DNA of 64,000 bases from Planctomycetaceae bacterium (GTDB lineage: Bacteria > Planctomycetota > Phycisphaerae > UBA1845 > UTPLA1): assembly GCA_006969385.1 (NCBI GenBank), contig CP030884.1:3782001-3846000 (forward strand). The letters are read 5' to 3'. This document shows positions 34,976 to 43,508 of the stretch, one piece after another (within the stretch, counting starts at the first letter, position 1; each line of letters opens with the position of its first letter). The translations under genes and the position numbers were made by a program. A model generated the notes under the pieces. The model worked only from the letters and a program-made list of their open reading frames with translations. It did no database searches and had not been told where the DNA came from.

Positions 34976-35031
34976 TCGTATTCGTTGCATAATAGACGCT
35001 GCCAAGCGACGGGTAATCTATAGGGGCCGTC

Positions 35032-35571
35032 ATGATCCTCGACTGGCTGGATAGTTTGGCGCTGACCATCGGCCCGGGTTTGGCGTGTTTTGTATTTGGC
35101 ATTGGGATCGTCCTTGGATTACCGATTCTATATCTGTTGACGGCTGGGGGCTTCTCCTACGTTCAGATTGTCCTCGGCGAATGGCGTCTTATGCGGATGA
35201 TGCGGCGGCATAATCGTTCGATGAGTCCGGACGATTTGCTGGCAAAATTGAATAATCGAAACGGCTCAATCATCATCGAGCGTCCTTATCTCGGGTGGGG
35301 CATCAGCCGAATTTGGTGGACACCGGATGATATCGCTGTTCTTGCGCCGGCGGAGCCAAGAACCGTCGAAGATTTCGACTACGACCTTACAAACATCACG
35401 AGCGAGCCGTTTACCGAATGGGCGGTTGAGAATTATTTGTCCGAACGGACAGGTAAAGCATGGCTCGTTTCAGTATTCAAATCCGAAGGTCTCGCACGCA
35501 GATTTGCGAAGCGATTTCCGAGATTGAAGATGGTGAAAGTGGAATCGGGGTTGATTCAATTGATATCGTAA
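35032..35571 (+). CDS. membrane-anchored unknown with RIWWTPDD motif (paralog 1)
   Basis: 179 residues. An N-terminal hydrophobic stretch (residues about 12-38) is followed by a basic segment WRLMRMMRRHNRS and a soluble domain. The domain contains RIWWTPDDIAVL at residues 93-104 and later WAVENYLSERTGKAWLV. The next gene encodes a protein with the same plan: RIWWTPDDVQVL at residues 96-107 and WIFEHYTSPDTGTALLI. I do not recognise a family. The soluble domain is probably cytoplasmic by the positive-inside rule. ATG start with AGGGG before it. Confidence 0.65.
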   Translation: MILDWLDSLALTIGPGLACFVFGIGIVLGLPILYLLTAGGFSYVQIVLGEWRLMRMMRRHNRSMSPDDLLAKLNNRNGSIIIERPYLGWGISRIWWTPDDIAVLAPAEPRTVEDFDYDLTNITSEPFTEWAVENYLSERTGKAWLVSVFKSEGLARRFAKRFPRLKMVKVESGLIQLIS

Positions 35572-35652
35572 ACGCGTGAATCAGGTTCGTCGCTCGCGTT
35601 TAAGCTCTCTAGGTGTTGGTTCAATTGGCCGGTATGAATTAAAGGGCCCTTT

Positions 35653-36267
35653 TTGGTTACAACCGTAATTGACACGTTGGAGCCCTATCTTGGGATCAGT
35701 GGTGCCTGCTGTTTCGGAACATTCTTTGTTTTTATCTGTGTGGCTATCCCGTTTTTCACGATGTTCGGGCTGCTTCTAGGTATGTTGCAATACTATCTCG
35801 ATGACGGGCCTGAACGTTCGCGCCGCGAACAGCGCAACTTAAGGATCGTACGGCAATCCGGCAGGGTCGTTGACTTTGCGTATGTAGCGAAAGAGCTAGA
35901 GCATAAACGCGGCACGATGCTGGTCGAAAATTTCGAACGAATATGGTGGACGCCGGATGATGTGCAGGTGCTCAGCCGTGAAAACCCGGATTTGAATGAA
36001 GAAACTCAAATTGCCCCAAACAGCAGAAGAGTATTACGCTTAATGGTTTGGATTTTCGAGCATTACACATCTCCCGATACTGGAACGGCGCTGCTCATCG
36101 ATGATCGTCGATCAACGCGAAAAATCGAGAGACTACTTCGGGACGTATGGCCAGCGGTTCCTCGAATCAACGTTACTTCGTGGTCATTTTTTATCGAAGC
36201 GGAACTCGAGTTAGAAGAAAACGAGAACGAGGCGATTCCCAATTCAACGAATTGTGATGACTGTTAG
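35653..36267 (+). CDS. membrane-anchored unknown with RIWWTPDD motif (paralog 2)
   Basis: 204 residues, beginning at a TTG (35653); AAAGGG lies just upstream. One long or two short N-terminal membrane segments (CCFGTFFVFICVAIPFFTMFG, LLLGMLQYY), a charged stretch rich in Arg, then the soluble domain shared with the preceding gene. Identities are concentrated in RIWWTPDD and in the W-x-x-E-x-Y-x-S-x-x-TG-x-A block; the rest has diverged, so the duplication is old. The acidic tail ELELEENENE is unique to this copy. No function can be assigned. Its 3' end meets folE tail to tail, 3 bases apart. Confidence 0.65.
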   Translation: MVTTVIDTLEPYLGISGACCFGTFFVFICVAIPFFTMFGLLLGMLQYYLDDGPERSRREQRNLRIVRQSGRVVDFAYVAKELEHKRGTMLVENFERIWWTPDDVQVLSRENPDLNEETQIAPNSRRVLRLMVWIFEHYTSPDTGTALLIDDRRSTRKIERLLRDVWPAVPRINVTSWSFFIEAELELEENENEAIPNSTNCDDC

Positions 36268-36270
36268 CGC

Positions 36271-36855
36271 CTACTTATGCAACAACGCCAGCGCCTCCGC
36301 CCGCGTGGCCGGGCTGGTCTTACAGACGCCGCGCATGGCGGAGGTCACCATTACGCTGCCCGGTTTTTTCACGCCGCGGCAAGTCATGCAGGTATGCACG
36401 GCTTCGATCACGACGGCCGCGCCTTGGGCCGAGAGTTCGTGCATCAGAATGTCCGCAATTTGCGTCGTCAGCCGCTCCTGCACCTGCGGTCGCTGGGCAA
36501 ACACATCAACGGCGCGGGCGAGTTTGGATAAGCCGACGACCTTTCCATTGGGCAGATAGGCGATATGGGCTTTGCCCTCGAACGGCATCAGATGGTGCTC
36601 GCACATCGAGTTAAAGGCGATATCGCGCAGGATTACCATCTCTTCATACTTTTCGGTAAAGACGGTTTTTAACACCTCGCGCGGATCGCGCCGCATGCCT
36701 TGGAAAATTTCCTCGTACATCCGCGCCACACGCGCGGGGGTATCCTGCAGGCCTTCGCGATCGGGATCGTCACCGACGGCGATCAGAATTTCGCGCACGG
36801 CTTTTTCAATGCGGGCTTTATCGACTTTGAAGTTGGGATCGGTGGCTGTCGTCAT
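36271..36855 (-). CDS. folE: GTP cyclohydrolase I
   Basis: FolE converts GTP to 7,8-dihydroneopterin triphosphate, the start of folate (and in some cases queuosine or pterin) synthesis. The 194-residue protein has DTPARVARMYEEIF, FNSMCEHHLMPFEGKAHIAYLP with the zinc-binding Cys and His residues, GLSKLARAVDVFAQRPQVQERLT, and HTCMTCRGVKKPGS with the second zinc Cys. All active-site parts are present, so this is the normal zinc-type FolE. ATG at 36855. Monocistronic in this window. Confidence 0.96.
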   Translation of the reverse strand: MTTATDPNFKVDKARIEKAVREILIAVGDDPDREGLQDTPARVARMYEEIFQGMRRDPREVLKTVFTEKYEEMVILRDIAFNSMCEHHLMPFEGKAHIAYLPNGKVVGLSKLARAVDVFAQRPQVQERLTTQIADILMHELSAQGAAVVIEAVHTCMTCRGVKKPGSVMVTSAMRGVCKTSPATRAEALALLHK

Positions 36856-37191
36856 GGTGTGTTTGTGTACGCGTTACGATTCTTCTTGTACGGTGCATCC
36901 CTCGATGCACCACGGTGTCGATGGCAATGGTTGGTGCATCAAGGGACGCACCCTGCTAATCCAAATCCGTCTTATCAGAGCCGCGCCCGTCAGGAAGCGA
37001 TCATCTTTAGGGCTTAGCACGGGGCGGTTGATACGCATTGATTTGCTAGCCAATGATAGCGATTGGTGCGACCATTTCTTATCTTATTAGCTTCGTTTCG
37101 CTCGGTACTCTTGCATCGCCGGTGGCAACCCTCAACCCGACCGTTGAGGCTCCCGCCTTGGTCGTCTTCACTCTTCGAGGGAGAGGGAGTA
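36856..37191. repeat. intergenic repeat block between folE and pheT
   Basis: No gene. GGTGCATC-4 bases-GATGCACC hairpins at 36892-36911 and 36933-36952 (the second with one change in a stem). At 36974-37034 is a copy of the element beginning ATCAGAGCCGCGCCCGTCAG and ending GGCGGTTGATAC, also present at 45446-45503 and 45541-45598. At 37126-37188 is the CCCTCAACCC relative of the repeat at 28559. Confidence 0.7.
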
Positions 37192-39582
37192 TTACGCCCT
37201 CAACTCAAGCTTCTGTGCCGTCAGCATCTTCCGGAAGCGTTCCTGAAACTCCTGTATCTCTTTTTCTTCCAACGTGCGATCTTCGTGTCCGATCTGGGTG
37301 CGCAATGTCAGGCTGCGCTTGCCCTGCGGCACGCTGCCGCCTTCGTACGCTTCCACAAACGCGACCCGCCGCAACAACGGATGATCAAAGCCATCTACGG
37401 CCTCGCGAATGTTCGCAAACCGCAGGCCGGCATCGGCCAGCACGCTAAAGTCTAGCGCGACCTGCGGGAAGCGCGGCACGCTCGGCAATTTTTCATGATG
37501 ACCGAGCAGGTCGCAGATAGATTCAAGTTCGATTTCCGCCACGACGAAGGCCCAGCTCTTCAGGCGTTCGTCAATCCGATTCATCAACTCGGGATCGATC
37601 ACGCTTACCCGGCCCATCTCGCGATCTTTCAGCGAGACCACGGCCACGCGGGCATCATCTTCCCAAGCATGGGCGGCGTCTGTCTCGGCATAAACGGGCG
37701 TCATCTCAAACGTGGTGCCCGTCCAACCGGCCAGCAGCGTGTGCATCTGCCCCCACAACTCAAAGGCGGCCTTCTTGCCTTGCTTGGCGATCAACACACC
37801 GAGCCGACGATGCTGCGCCGTTTCGACGGCGTCTTTTTCCGGATCGAACGCTGTGCCGATTTCGACGATGCGGAAGCTATCCATATGGTGGCGGTTGCGT
37901 TCGGCAAAGCGGAGTAAGCCCGGCACCAACGAGCGCCGCAATTTTGCACAGTTCTCGGCCGAGGGATTGGACAGCGTGATACACTCGCCCGGCTCAATAG
38001 CGATTTGCTTGAGCCATTCGTCGTCGTACCAGATGTAGCCGTGCACTTCGTTGCAGTTGCCCGCGCCGCAAAAGTAGTCGAGCGTTTCTTCTTCGAGCAC
38101 CAATTCGGACGACTCGGGGAAGTGACGTGTCGAGACCGTCGGCAAGGATGGCTCGATGCTGTTGTAACCGACGCAGCGGGCGATCTCTTCGATCAAGTCG
38201 GCCTCAATCTCAACGTCCTTCGTCGCGCGAAACGTTGGCGGTGTGACCTTCAACGCATCGCCGTCGGCGACGCATTGGAACTCCAAGGCCTCTAATATCT
38301 CGATCATCTGTTCGCGCGACACGTCTTTACCGATGAACTTTTGTGCGAACGGCACGTCGAGGCGAATCGGCTTCGGCTCGTTCGGTCGTGGATATGCATC
38401 GCTGAGCGTGCTTTCCAGCTGCACACCGGGCAGCGATTTCTTCGCGAGGTAATGAAACCGCGCAATGCCCGTTACGGTGTTTTCCGGATCGAGCGATTTT
38501 TCAAAGCGCGAGCTGGCTTCGGTGCGATGGCCCATCGCCGTGGCGGCGCGGCGCACCGTCGGCGCATCGAAGTTGGCGGATTCGAGCAAAATGCTGTCGG
38601 TCTTTACGCTCACTTCGGTATCGGCACCGCCCATGATGCCGGCCATGCCGATGTTTTTGCGATTGGTCTGAATCATCAACGTGCCTTCGGGCAGCGTGCG
38701 TTCGATATCGTCGAGCGTGGTGAAATTGGTGCCCGCCTCGGCGACGGCGATTTGGAAATTGGGCACCTTGGCACCGTCGTAGGCGTGCATGGGCTGACCC
38801 AGCTCGAGCATGATGTAGTTGGTCAGATCGACAAGCAGATCGATGGGTCGCATACCGCAATGGGCCAGACGAATCTGCATCTCCAACGGCGCGGGCTGCG
38901 GCTTCAGGCCGGTCATGAGCAACGCACTGAAGCGGGCGCACAGCATGGGGTCGTCGATCTCTATCGCGATTTCGGGCTTGGTGTTGTGCAACTGATCGAG
39001 CGGCGTGATGGGGTACGTTTCCAGCGGCAGCTTGAGCATAGCGGCCATCTCGCGCGCGATGCCATAATGCCCCCAACAGTCGGGCCGATGGGTAACCGAC
39101 TTGTTGTCGATCTCGATGAGCCAGTCCTCGAACAAATCGGGATTGATAACGGCACCCGGCTCGTATTCGGGCGGCAGGAAGATCGCGTTGGCACCGACCT
39201 GCACCAGACCAATGCCCTGACCGGCAACGATAATACCTTCGGCCTTGCGGCCTTTGGGGTCGGTGGTGCCGACTTCATGCTCAGCCACCGTCGCGCCGGG
39301 CGGAGCGAACAGCACGAGGTCGCCAACCGTGAGATCGGGAGCGGAACTGAGCGTCTCGTAGCTACGGTCCGCGGTAAGCGTGACGGCCTGCAGCTTCTTT
39401 TCACCCTCGACCGGGCCGATGGCATCGATGCGAGCGGCGACCAGCCCGGCGAAGTTGGGCATCACGTGCTCGACGCCTTCGACCTCCGCCGTGGTCACGG
39501 TGAACTGCAACGCCAGCTCGCGCGGGTCGATATCGGCAGGGATATCGACGAAGTCTTTAAGCCAATTGAGCGAAATTATCAT
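37192..39582 (-). CDS. pheT: phenylalanine-tRNA ligase beta subunit
   Basis: PheT forms the alpha2beta2 PheRS with PheS and charges tRNA-Phe. The 796-residue protein starts MIISLNWLKDFVDIP at the ATG 39582, has an N-terminal tRNA-binding (EMAP-like) domain including GLVAARIDAIGPVEGEKKL, then the B3/B4 region, the B5 domain, the core (DYFCGAGNCNEVHGYIWY, ITLSNPSAENCAKLRRSLVPGLL) and a C-terminal anticodon-binding domain ending SLTLRTQIGHEDRTLEEKEI. pheS is not next to it, which is unusual outside planctomycetes and similar groups, where this operon is often split. Confidence 0.95.
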   Translation of the reverse strand: MIISLNWLKDFVDIPADIDPRELALQFTVTTAEVEGVEHVMPNFAGLVAARIDAIGPVEGEKKLQAVTLTADRSYETLSSAPDLTVGDLVLFAPPGATVAEHEVGTTDPKGRKAEGIIVAGQGIGLVQVGANAIFLPPEYEPGAVINPDLFEDWLIEIDNKSVTHRPDCWGHYGIAREMAAMLKLPLETYPITPLDQLHNTKPEIAIEIDDPMLCARFSALLMTGLKPQPAPLEMQIRLAHCGMRPIDLLVDLTNYIMLELGQPMHAYDGAKVPNFQIAVAEAGTNFTTLDDIERTLPEGTLMIQTNRKNIGMAGIMGGADTEVSVKTDSILLESANFDAPTVRRAATAMGHRTEASSRFEKSLDPENTVTGIARFHYLAKKSLPGVQLESTLSDAYPRPNEPKPIRLDVPFAQKFIGKDVSREQMIEILEALEFQCVADGDALKVTPPTFRATKDVEIEADLIEEIARCVGYNSIEPSLPTVSTRHFPESSELVLEEETLDYFCGAGNCNEVHGYIWYDDEWLKQIAIEPGECITLSNPSAENCAKLRRSLVPGLLRFAERNRHHMDSFRIVEIGTAFDPEKDAVETAQHRRLGVLIAKQGKKAAFELWGQMHTLLAGWTGTTFEMTPVYAETDAAHAWEDDARVAVVSLKDREMGRVSVIDPELMNRIDERLKSWAFVVAEIELESICDLLGHHEKLPSVPRFPQVALDFSVLADAGLRFANIREAVDGFDHPLLRRVAFVEAYEGGSVPQGKRSLTLRTQIGHEDRTLEEKEIQEFQERFRKMLTAQKLELRA

Positions 39583-39720
39583 GCAAACACCCGCAAGTCC
39601 GGGCCTCCGTGCGCGAAATCGAGCCACCCTCGTGGCGGCTAGGCGGGCATTGTAGGGGGTTTGCGGTGGGTGACAAAAGAGCAGTTCGGAGCGGGGGGGC
39701 GGCGAGCGTCCGCCATTCAT

Positions 39721-40638
39721 TTACTCCTCGGATTGTCTCTTTGTCCCTAAGAGTTCGAGAGCGGCCACGGCCTTATCGAGGAAGTCTTCTATCGCTGATT
39801 CGCGATGTAGCGTGATTTGGTTTTCACCCATCTGTCCCTTGATGGTCTTAAAATGTGACCACCAAAATTCGGCCTCAAAACTGCCAAACCTCCTTGTGTC
39901 CGTTTCGTCTTCTTGATCGTCGTTGATTTTGCAAGTGAGCGTGTAGTTTTCCAAGCTCCACCGGCCGGTATAGTAAAATGGGTCGGTAGGCTCCTCATTA
40001 GGTTTCCAATATGTTCGCGCTAACTTCACGGTTCCGTCCGCTAGAAATTGGTATCGCATAACTGAGTATTGTTGCGACCGGTCATGGATTGCGTACCAGA
40101 CATCGATTATCTGCTCACGTGTGGGAGGTGCTGCAATTGACTTGTTATGTACCACAACGCCGTTGGCGATGAAATTCCGATGTGGCTTCACCGACAAATC
40201 GAAGACGTGGCATAGCTTGGGCACTAATCGAATGTTTTCGATTGGTTGTTGACCTGAAGTTGTCTGAATCCTACCACCCGTCGCAAGCGACCCTGCCCGC
40301 GTCCACCCGTTGGGCGTCTTTACAGGATGCCAAGCCGTGACGCATAAGGGTTGGCCGACGCTGTCATTCTCGATCTCAAGATATCCCAACGCTATTGACT
40401 TCTTTACACCAGTTACGCAACTTTCCACTTGGCGACCAGCCGAGTCTTGGGAATAGACGGTCTGGCCGACTTGAATTTGCTCGACGGGGACTTTGCCGTC
40501 GGGCGTGTCGATCAGGGTTCCCTCTTTGACACAACAACCAAGGGAACTTACGAGGGGTAGGAGCATCATCCAGATCAGTCGCGGCCCATTATCTACGACA
40601 CGAACATGTAATGGTTGTTTCGCGTTGTGTAATCGCAT
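39721..40638 (-). CDS. Hint-domain lipoprotein with C-terminal lipocalin-like domain
   Basis: 305 residues from an ATG 7 bases after GGAGG (40638). The N-terminus LIWMMLLPLVSSLGC has a lipobox with Cys35; Cys36 follows at once and starts a Hint (intein/hedgehog-like) domain: CVKEGTLIDTPDGKVPVEQI, TAWHPVKTPNGW (His104, block B type) and FDLSVKPHRNFIANGVVVHN ending at His164-Asn165. The residue after HN is Lys166, not Cys/Ser/Thr, so protein splicing is not expected; C-terminal cleavage may be. Residues 166-305 form a beta-rich domain (ADGTVKLARTYWK, GRWSLENYTLTCKIND) resembling lipocalin-like folds. Function unknown. Confidence 0.72.
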   Translation of the reverse strand: MRLHNAKQPLHVRVVDNGPRLIWMMLLPLVSSLGCCVKEGTLIDTPDGKVPVEQIQVGQTVYSQDSAGRQVESCVTGVKKSIALGYLEIENDSVGQPLCVTAWHPVKTPNGWTRAGSLATGGRIQTTSGQQPIENIRLVPKLCHVFDLSVKPHRNFIANGVVVHNKSIAAPPTREQIIDVWYAIHDRSQQYSVMRYQFLADGTVKLARTYWKPNEEPTDPFYYTGRWSLENYTLTCKINDDQEDETDTRRFGSFEAEFWWSHFKTIKGQMGENQITLHRESAIEDFLDKAVAALELLGTKRQSEE

Positions 40639-40745
40639 ACTGCCTCCAAATGCCAGAAGATTGTCTACTTGCGGATAAATCTCAGATGTTGAGGCACAGC
40701 CGGAATCTTCGGCTACCCGTATAATGAAGCGCAGAAAGGCGCTAA

Positions 40746-41753
40746 ATGGTTCAACGCATTCAAAAAATCCTCGCCGCCGCCGGTTACGGTTCTCGCCGGG
40801 CCTGTGAAGAGTTGGTCGAAGACGGCAACGTCGAGATCGATGGCCGCATCGTGTCCCAACTGCCGATTCTCGTCGATCCGGCCAAGTCAAAGATTACGGT
40901 CAATGGCAAGCCGGTGCGGGCCGAGAAGTACGTTTACTTTTTGCTCAACAAACCGAAGGGCTACTACTGCACCAATGCCGACCCCGAAGGCCGGCGGCGG
41001 GCGGTCGACTTAATGGTCGGCGTGCGCGAGCGGGTCTATCCGGTGGGGCGGCTCGATGCCGATTCGATGGGCCTGCTCATCATGACCAACGATGGCGAGT
41101 TATCGCAAAAGCTGACGCACCCGAAGTACGGCGCGCCGAAGACGTATCGTGTTGAGGTCAAGGGCAAGCCCACCAACGAGCAACTTGCCTCCTTGCGCAA
41201 AGGCATCTGGATGGCCGAGGGCAAGACGCGACCGGCCGAGGTTGAGACGATTCACTCCAGCCGCGACAAGACGGTGCTCGAAATCACTTTGCGCGAAGGG
41301 CGCAACCGTGAGATCCGGCGCATGCTGGCGCAGTCGGGCCATAAGGTAAAGCGGCTTACGCGCATCAAGATCGGTCGCCTGTCGGTCAAGCACGTTCCGT
41401 TGGGCGGGTTCCGAGCGTTAACGGCCAAGGAAATCGAGTACCTAAACAAATTGGCTGACCAGAGTAAGACGGAATCGACCGAGCGCGCGAAAGCAAATAA
41501 GAAACGCGGCAAGACGGGCGCGTCGGGAGGTACATCAAGCTCCGGTCAAACCAATAAACGGCCCGGCAAGAAAACACCGTCGAAGAAGACGGGATCGCGC
41601 GGCGGCGCGGGCAAACAGCACGTCGGGGCTAACGAAGGTCGAGGCGCGAAGCCGCGCTCCGGTCAGGGCGTGAACAAACCGCAAGAACGCGAAACGGCGC
41701 TACCGCCGGGCGGCGGTCGCAAGAAGCGGCGGATTATTATGCCGAACGATTGA
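40746..41753 (+). CDS. rluB: 23S rRNA pseudouridine synthase of the RluB/RsuA family
   Basis: An N-terminal S4 domain (QRIQKILAAAGYGSRRACEELV, GNVEIDGRIV) is followed by the catalytic domain with VYPVGRLDADSMGLLIMTNDG, the aspartate of RLDADSMG being catalytic, and KTYRVEVKG, EGRNREIRRMLA. This is the RsuA/RluB/RluE/RluF group; RluB, acting on 23S rRNA position 2605, is the usual assignment for a bacterium with one copy, but I cannot exclude a sister activity. Residues about 245-335 are a Gly/Lys/Arg/Ser-rich low-complexity tail, probably a disordered RNA-binding extension. Confidence 0.88.
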   Translation: MVQRIQKILAAAGYGSRRACEELVEDGNVEIDGRIVSQLPILVDPAKSKITVNGKPVRAEKYVYFLLNKPKGYYCTNADPEGRRRAVDLMVGVRERVYPVGRLDADSMGLLIMTNDGELSQKLTHPKYGAPKTYRVEVKGKPTNEQLASLRKGIWMAEGKTRPAEVETIHSSRDKTVLEITLREGRNREIRRMLAQSGHKVKRLTRIKIGRLSVKHVPLGGFRALTAKEIEYLNKLADQSKTESTERAKANKKRGKTGASGGTSSSGQTNKRPGKKTPSKKTGSRGGAGKQHVGANEGRGAKPRSGQGVNKPQERETALPPGGGRKKRRIIMPND

Positions 41754-41836
41754 GTTTGGGCATTCGGCAACGATCGAAACCCTTGTCCATCAGGCGAAAT
41801 TTAATCTGAGCGTGGTAAAGCCAACCAACGCATTTA

Positions 41837-41858
41837 CCCCCGGGCCAATGGCCGGGGG
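41837..41858. terminator. GC-rich hairpin between convergent genes
   Basis: CCCCCGG with one bulged G, then CC, a 3-base loop AAT, and GGCCGGGGG. No long T run follows on the plus strand, so it is a weak candidate terminator for the RluB gene and lpxB. Confidence 0.4.
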
Positions 41859-41872
41859 CTATGTGGTTCGCC

Positions 41873-43054
41873 CTATGGCGGTGTCGATTCTGCCAAGCCC
41901 AGCATCTTCAACACTTCCCGCGCCACATTCTGCGGCGCGCCCGTTTTGACCAGCGGGTTAATCGTCGCCTTCAAGTCCGCCCGCACCGCATCGAGCTTGC
42001 CGCGATTTTGTAACCAATCCAATGCCCGCCGCGCGATCGGGTCGGTGCTGGTGTAGTACGGCATGAATTCCGGCACCATCTCGCGGCCCGCGATGATGTT
42101 GGGGATCGATAGATACGGCGTGCGAATCAGATGGCGACCGATGAGCTGATACAACATGCGGTTGGTGTTGTACATCACGATCATCGGCGTGTTCCAATAG
42201 GCAACTTCCAACGTGACGGTGCCCGACGTGGCAAGCACGAGATCGGCGGCACAGATGGCGTCGGCGCGTTGTTGATCGCCTTCGATCAAGCGCGGCCGCG
42301 CCGACTCGTCGATTGTGTTGATGAGTCGATGAATGGGTTCGCGCACCGACTCTCCGGCAACGACGATGACGGCTTGCAGTTTTGCGAAGTGCTGGTGCAG
42401 CGCGGCGAGCACTTCCAATTGCCCGGGCAAGATTTCGGAAATCTCATGCCCGCGCGAACCGGGCAGAATCGTGATGAGCGGATCGGCATCGCCGCGTAGT
42501 TGTTGCATTGCATTGGCGTCAGGCGTGATTTGACTGAGGCGGTCGAAACTCGGGTGGCCGACGTACGTCGCGTCGATGCCCGCCTTTTGGAAGTAGCGCA
42601 CCTCAAAGGGCCAGATGCATGCGAGCCGATTCACGCGCGCCCGCACGCGCTTGTTACGCCAGTTCGGCGGCCCCCACGCCCATGTCTGCGGCGCGATAAA
42701 GAACATGACCGGCACGCCGGCCTTTTGACAGCGCTTGGCCATCGGCAGATGCAGCGCCGGTGAGTCGGAGGTCAGGGCAAGGTCGTAATGGTGTTCCGCC
42801 AAGTGACTCGACACCCGCCGCATCAGTTTCAGTGCCCACGGTATCTTCTTGAACGCCGCCACGGCCATCGCCGATTCCGCCGTCAGGTCTTCGAGGCATT
42901 CGCAGCCGGCGGCCCGCATCTGCGGACCAGCAAAGCCACGAAACTCGACCTGCGGATGCGCGGCGTGCACCGCTCGGATGACGGCGGCGACGTGCTCGTC
43001 GGCGCTTTGTTCGGCGACGGAGACGAAGACAGATTTGGACGGCGTTTCGCTCAT
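41873..43054 (-). CDS. lpxB: lipid-A-disaccharide synthase
   Basis: LpxB joins UDP-diacylglucosamine to lipid X in lipid A synthesis, at the inner face of the membrane. With the ATG at 43054 the protein has 393 residues. ALTSDSPALHLPMAKRC, VMFFIAPQTWAWGPPNWR, TYVGHPSFDRL, TILPGSRGHEISEILP and the GTVTLEVAYWNTPMIVMY block are typical of the family. The N-terminal loop reads VSVAEQSADEH where most LpxB proteins have a SAGExSGD-like sequence, so the first glycine-rich loop is altered. An outer membrane with lipid A is implied. No other lpx gene is adjacent. Confidence 0.9.
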   Translation of the reverse strand: MSETPSKSVFVSVAEQSADEHVAAVIRAVHAAHPQVEFRGFAGPQMRAAGCECLEDLTAESAMAVAAFKKIPWALKLMRRVSSHLAEHHYDLALTSDSPALHLPMAKRCQKAGVPVMFFIAPQTWAWGPPNWRNKRVRARVNRLACIWPFEVRYFQKAGIDATYVGHPSFDRLSQITPDANAMQQLRGDADPLITILPGSRGHEISEILPGQLEVLAALHQHFAKLQAVIVVAGESVREPIHRLINTIDESARPRLIEGDQQRADAICAADLVLATSGTVTLEVAYWNTPMIVMYNTNRMLYQLIGRHLIRTPYLSIPNIIAGREMVPEFMPYYTSTDPIARRALDWLQNRGKLDAVRADLKATINPLVKTGAPQNVAREVLKMLGLAESTPP

Positions 43055-43508
43055 GCGGCAGCAGAGCATGGCCTCAGAAGGCGGGCTCGGCAAGGCGTCC
43101 CATAAATTCGGCGGCGATGGATTGGGAGGGTGATTGGAATCGATTGGCGGCTTCCGTGGATGACCGGGCAACCGCACCCTTCGCAAGTCGCGGACAAGGG
43201 CAATCGGCAAACAATCGGTGGCGACCGGCGATCCTTCCAGTTTTGGGCATGTTCAAAGTAGGTGGTGCATCACGGGATGCACCCTACCGATCGGGGCGAC
43301 CTTTGACCGAGGGAGTAGCGACCGGCACGAGGCGGTTTTGCGCGGGGTCGGGTAGAAATCCACCGCGAAATCGACGCAGCGTTCTGAGCCCGATACGGCT
43401 CTCGGCATGTCATCTGCCTTGACGATATTTGCCCAACGCCGTACCTTTTAAGATTCGTCGCGCAATTTTGCGCAAATTCTTTGTTCACCCCGAGATAGGA
43501 GGTGTCTT
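43055..43508. other. lpxB-rpsB divergent intergenic region with one hairpin repeat
   Basis: About 450 bases, no gene. GGTGCATC, ACGG, GATGCACC at 43264-43283 is a third copy of the hairpin seen twice upstream of pheT. Regulatory sequence for rpsB should lie in the last 150 bases. Confidence 0.6.
43419..43447 (+). promoter_or_regulatory. possible rpsB promoter
   Basis: TTGACG at 43419-43424 and TACCTT at 43442-43447, spacer 17 bases, about 60 bases ahead of the start codon. The -35 is good, the -10 matches only three of six consensus positions. Confidence 0.4.

Noticed and set aside
38341..39642. Plus-strand 433-codon open frame
   Set aside because: Antisense to pheT, whose protein is unmistakable. 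Composition is that of a shadow frame.
39721..40638. Functional intein
   Set aside because: The residue after the terminal His-Asn is Lys, not Cys, Ser or Thr, and there is no homing endonuclease region, so splicing is unlikely.
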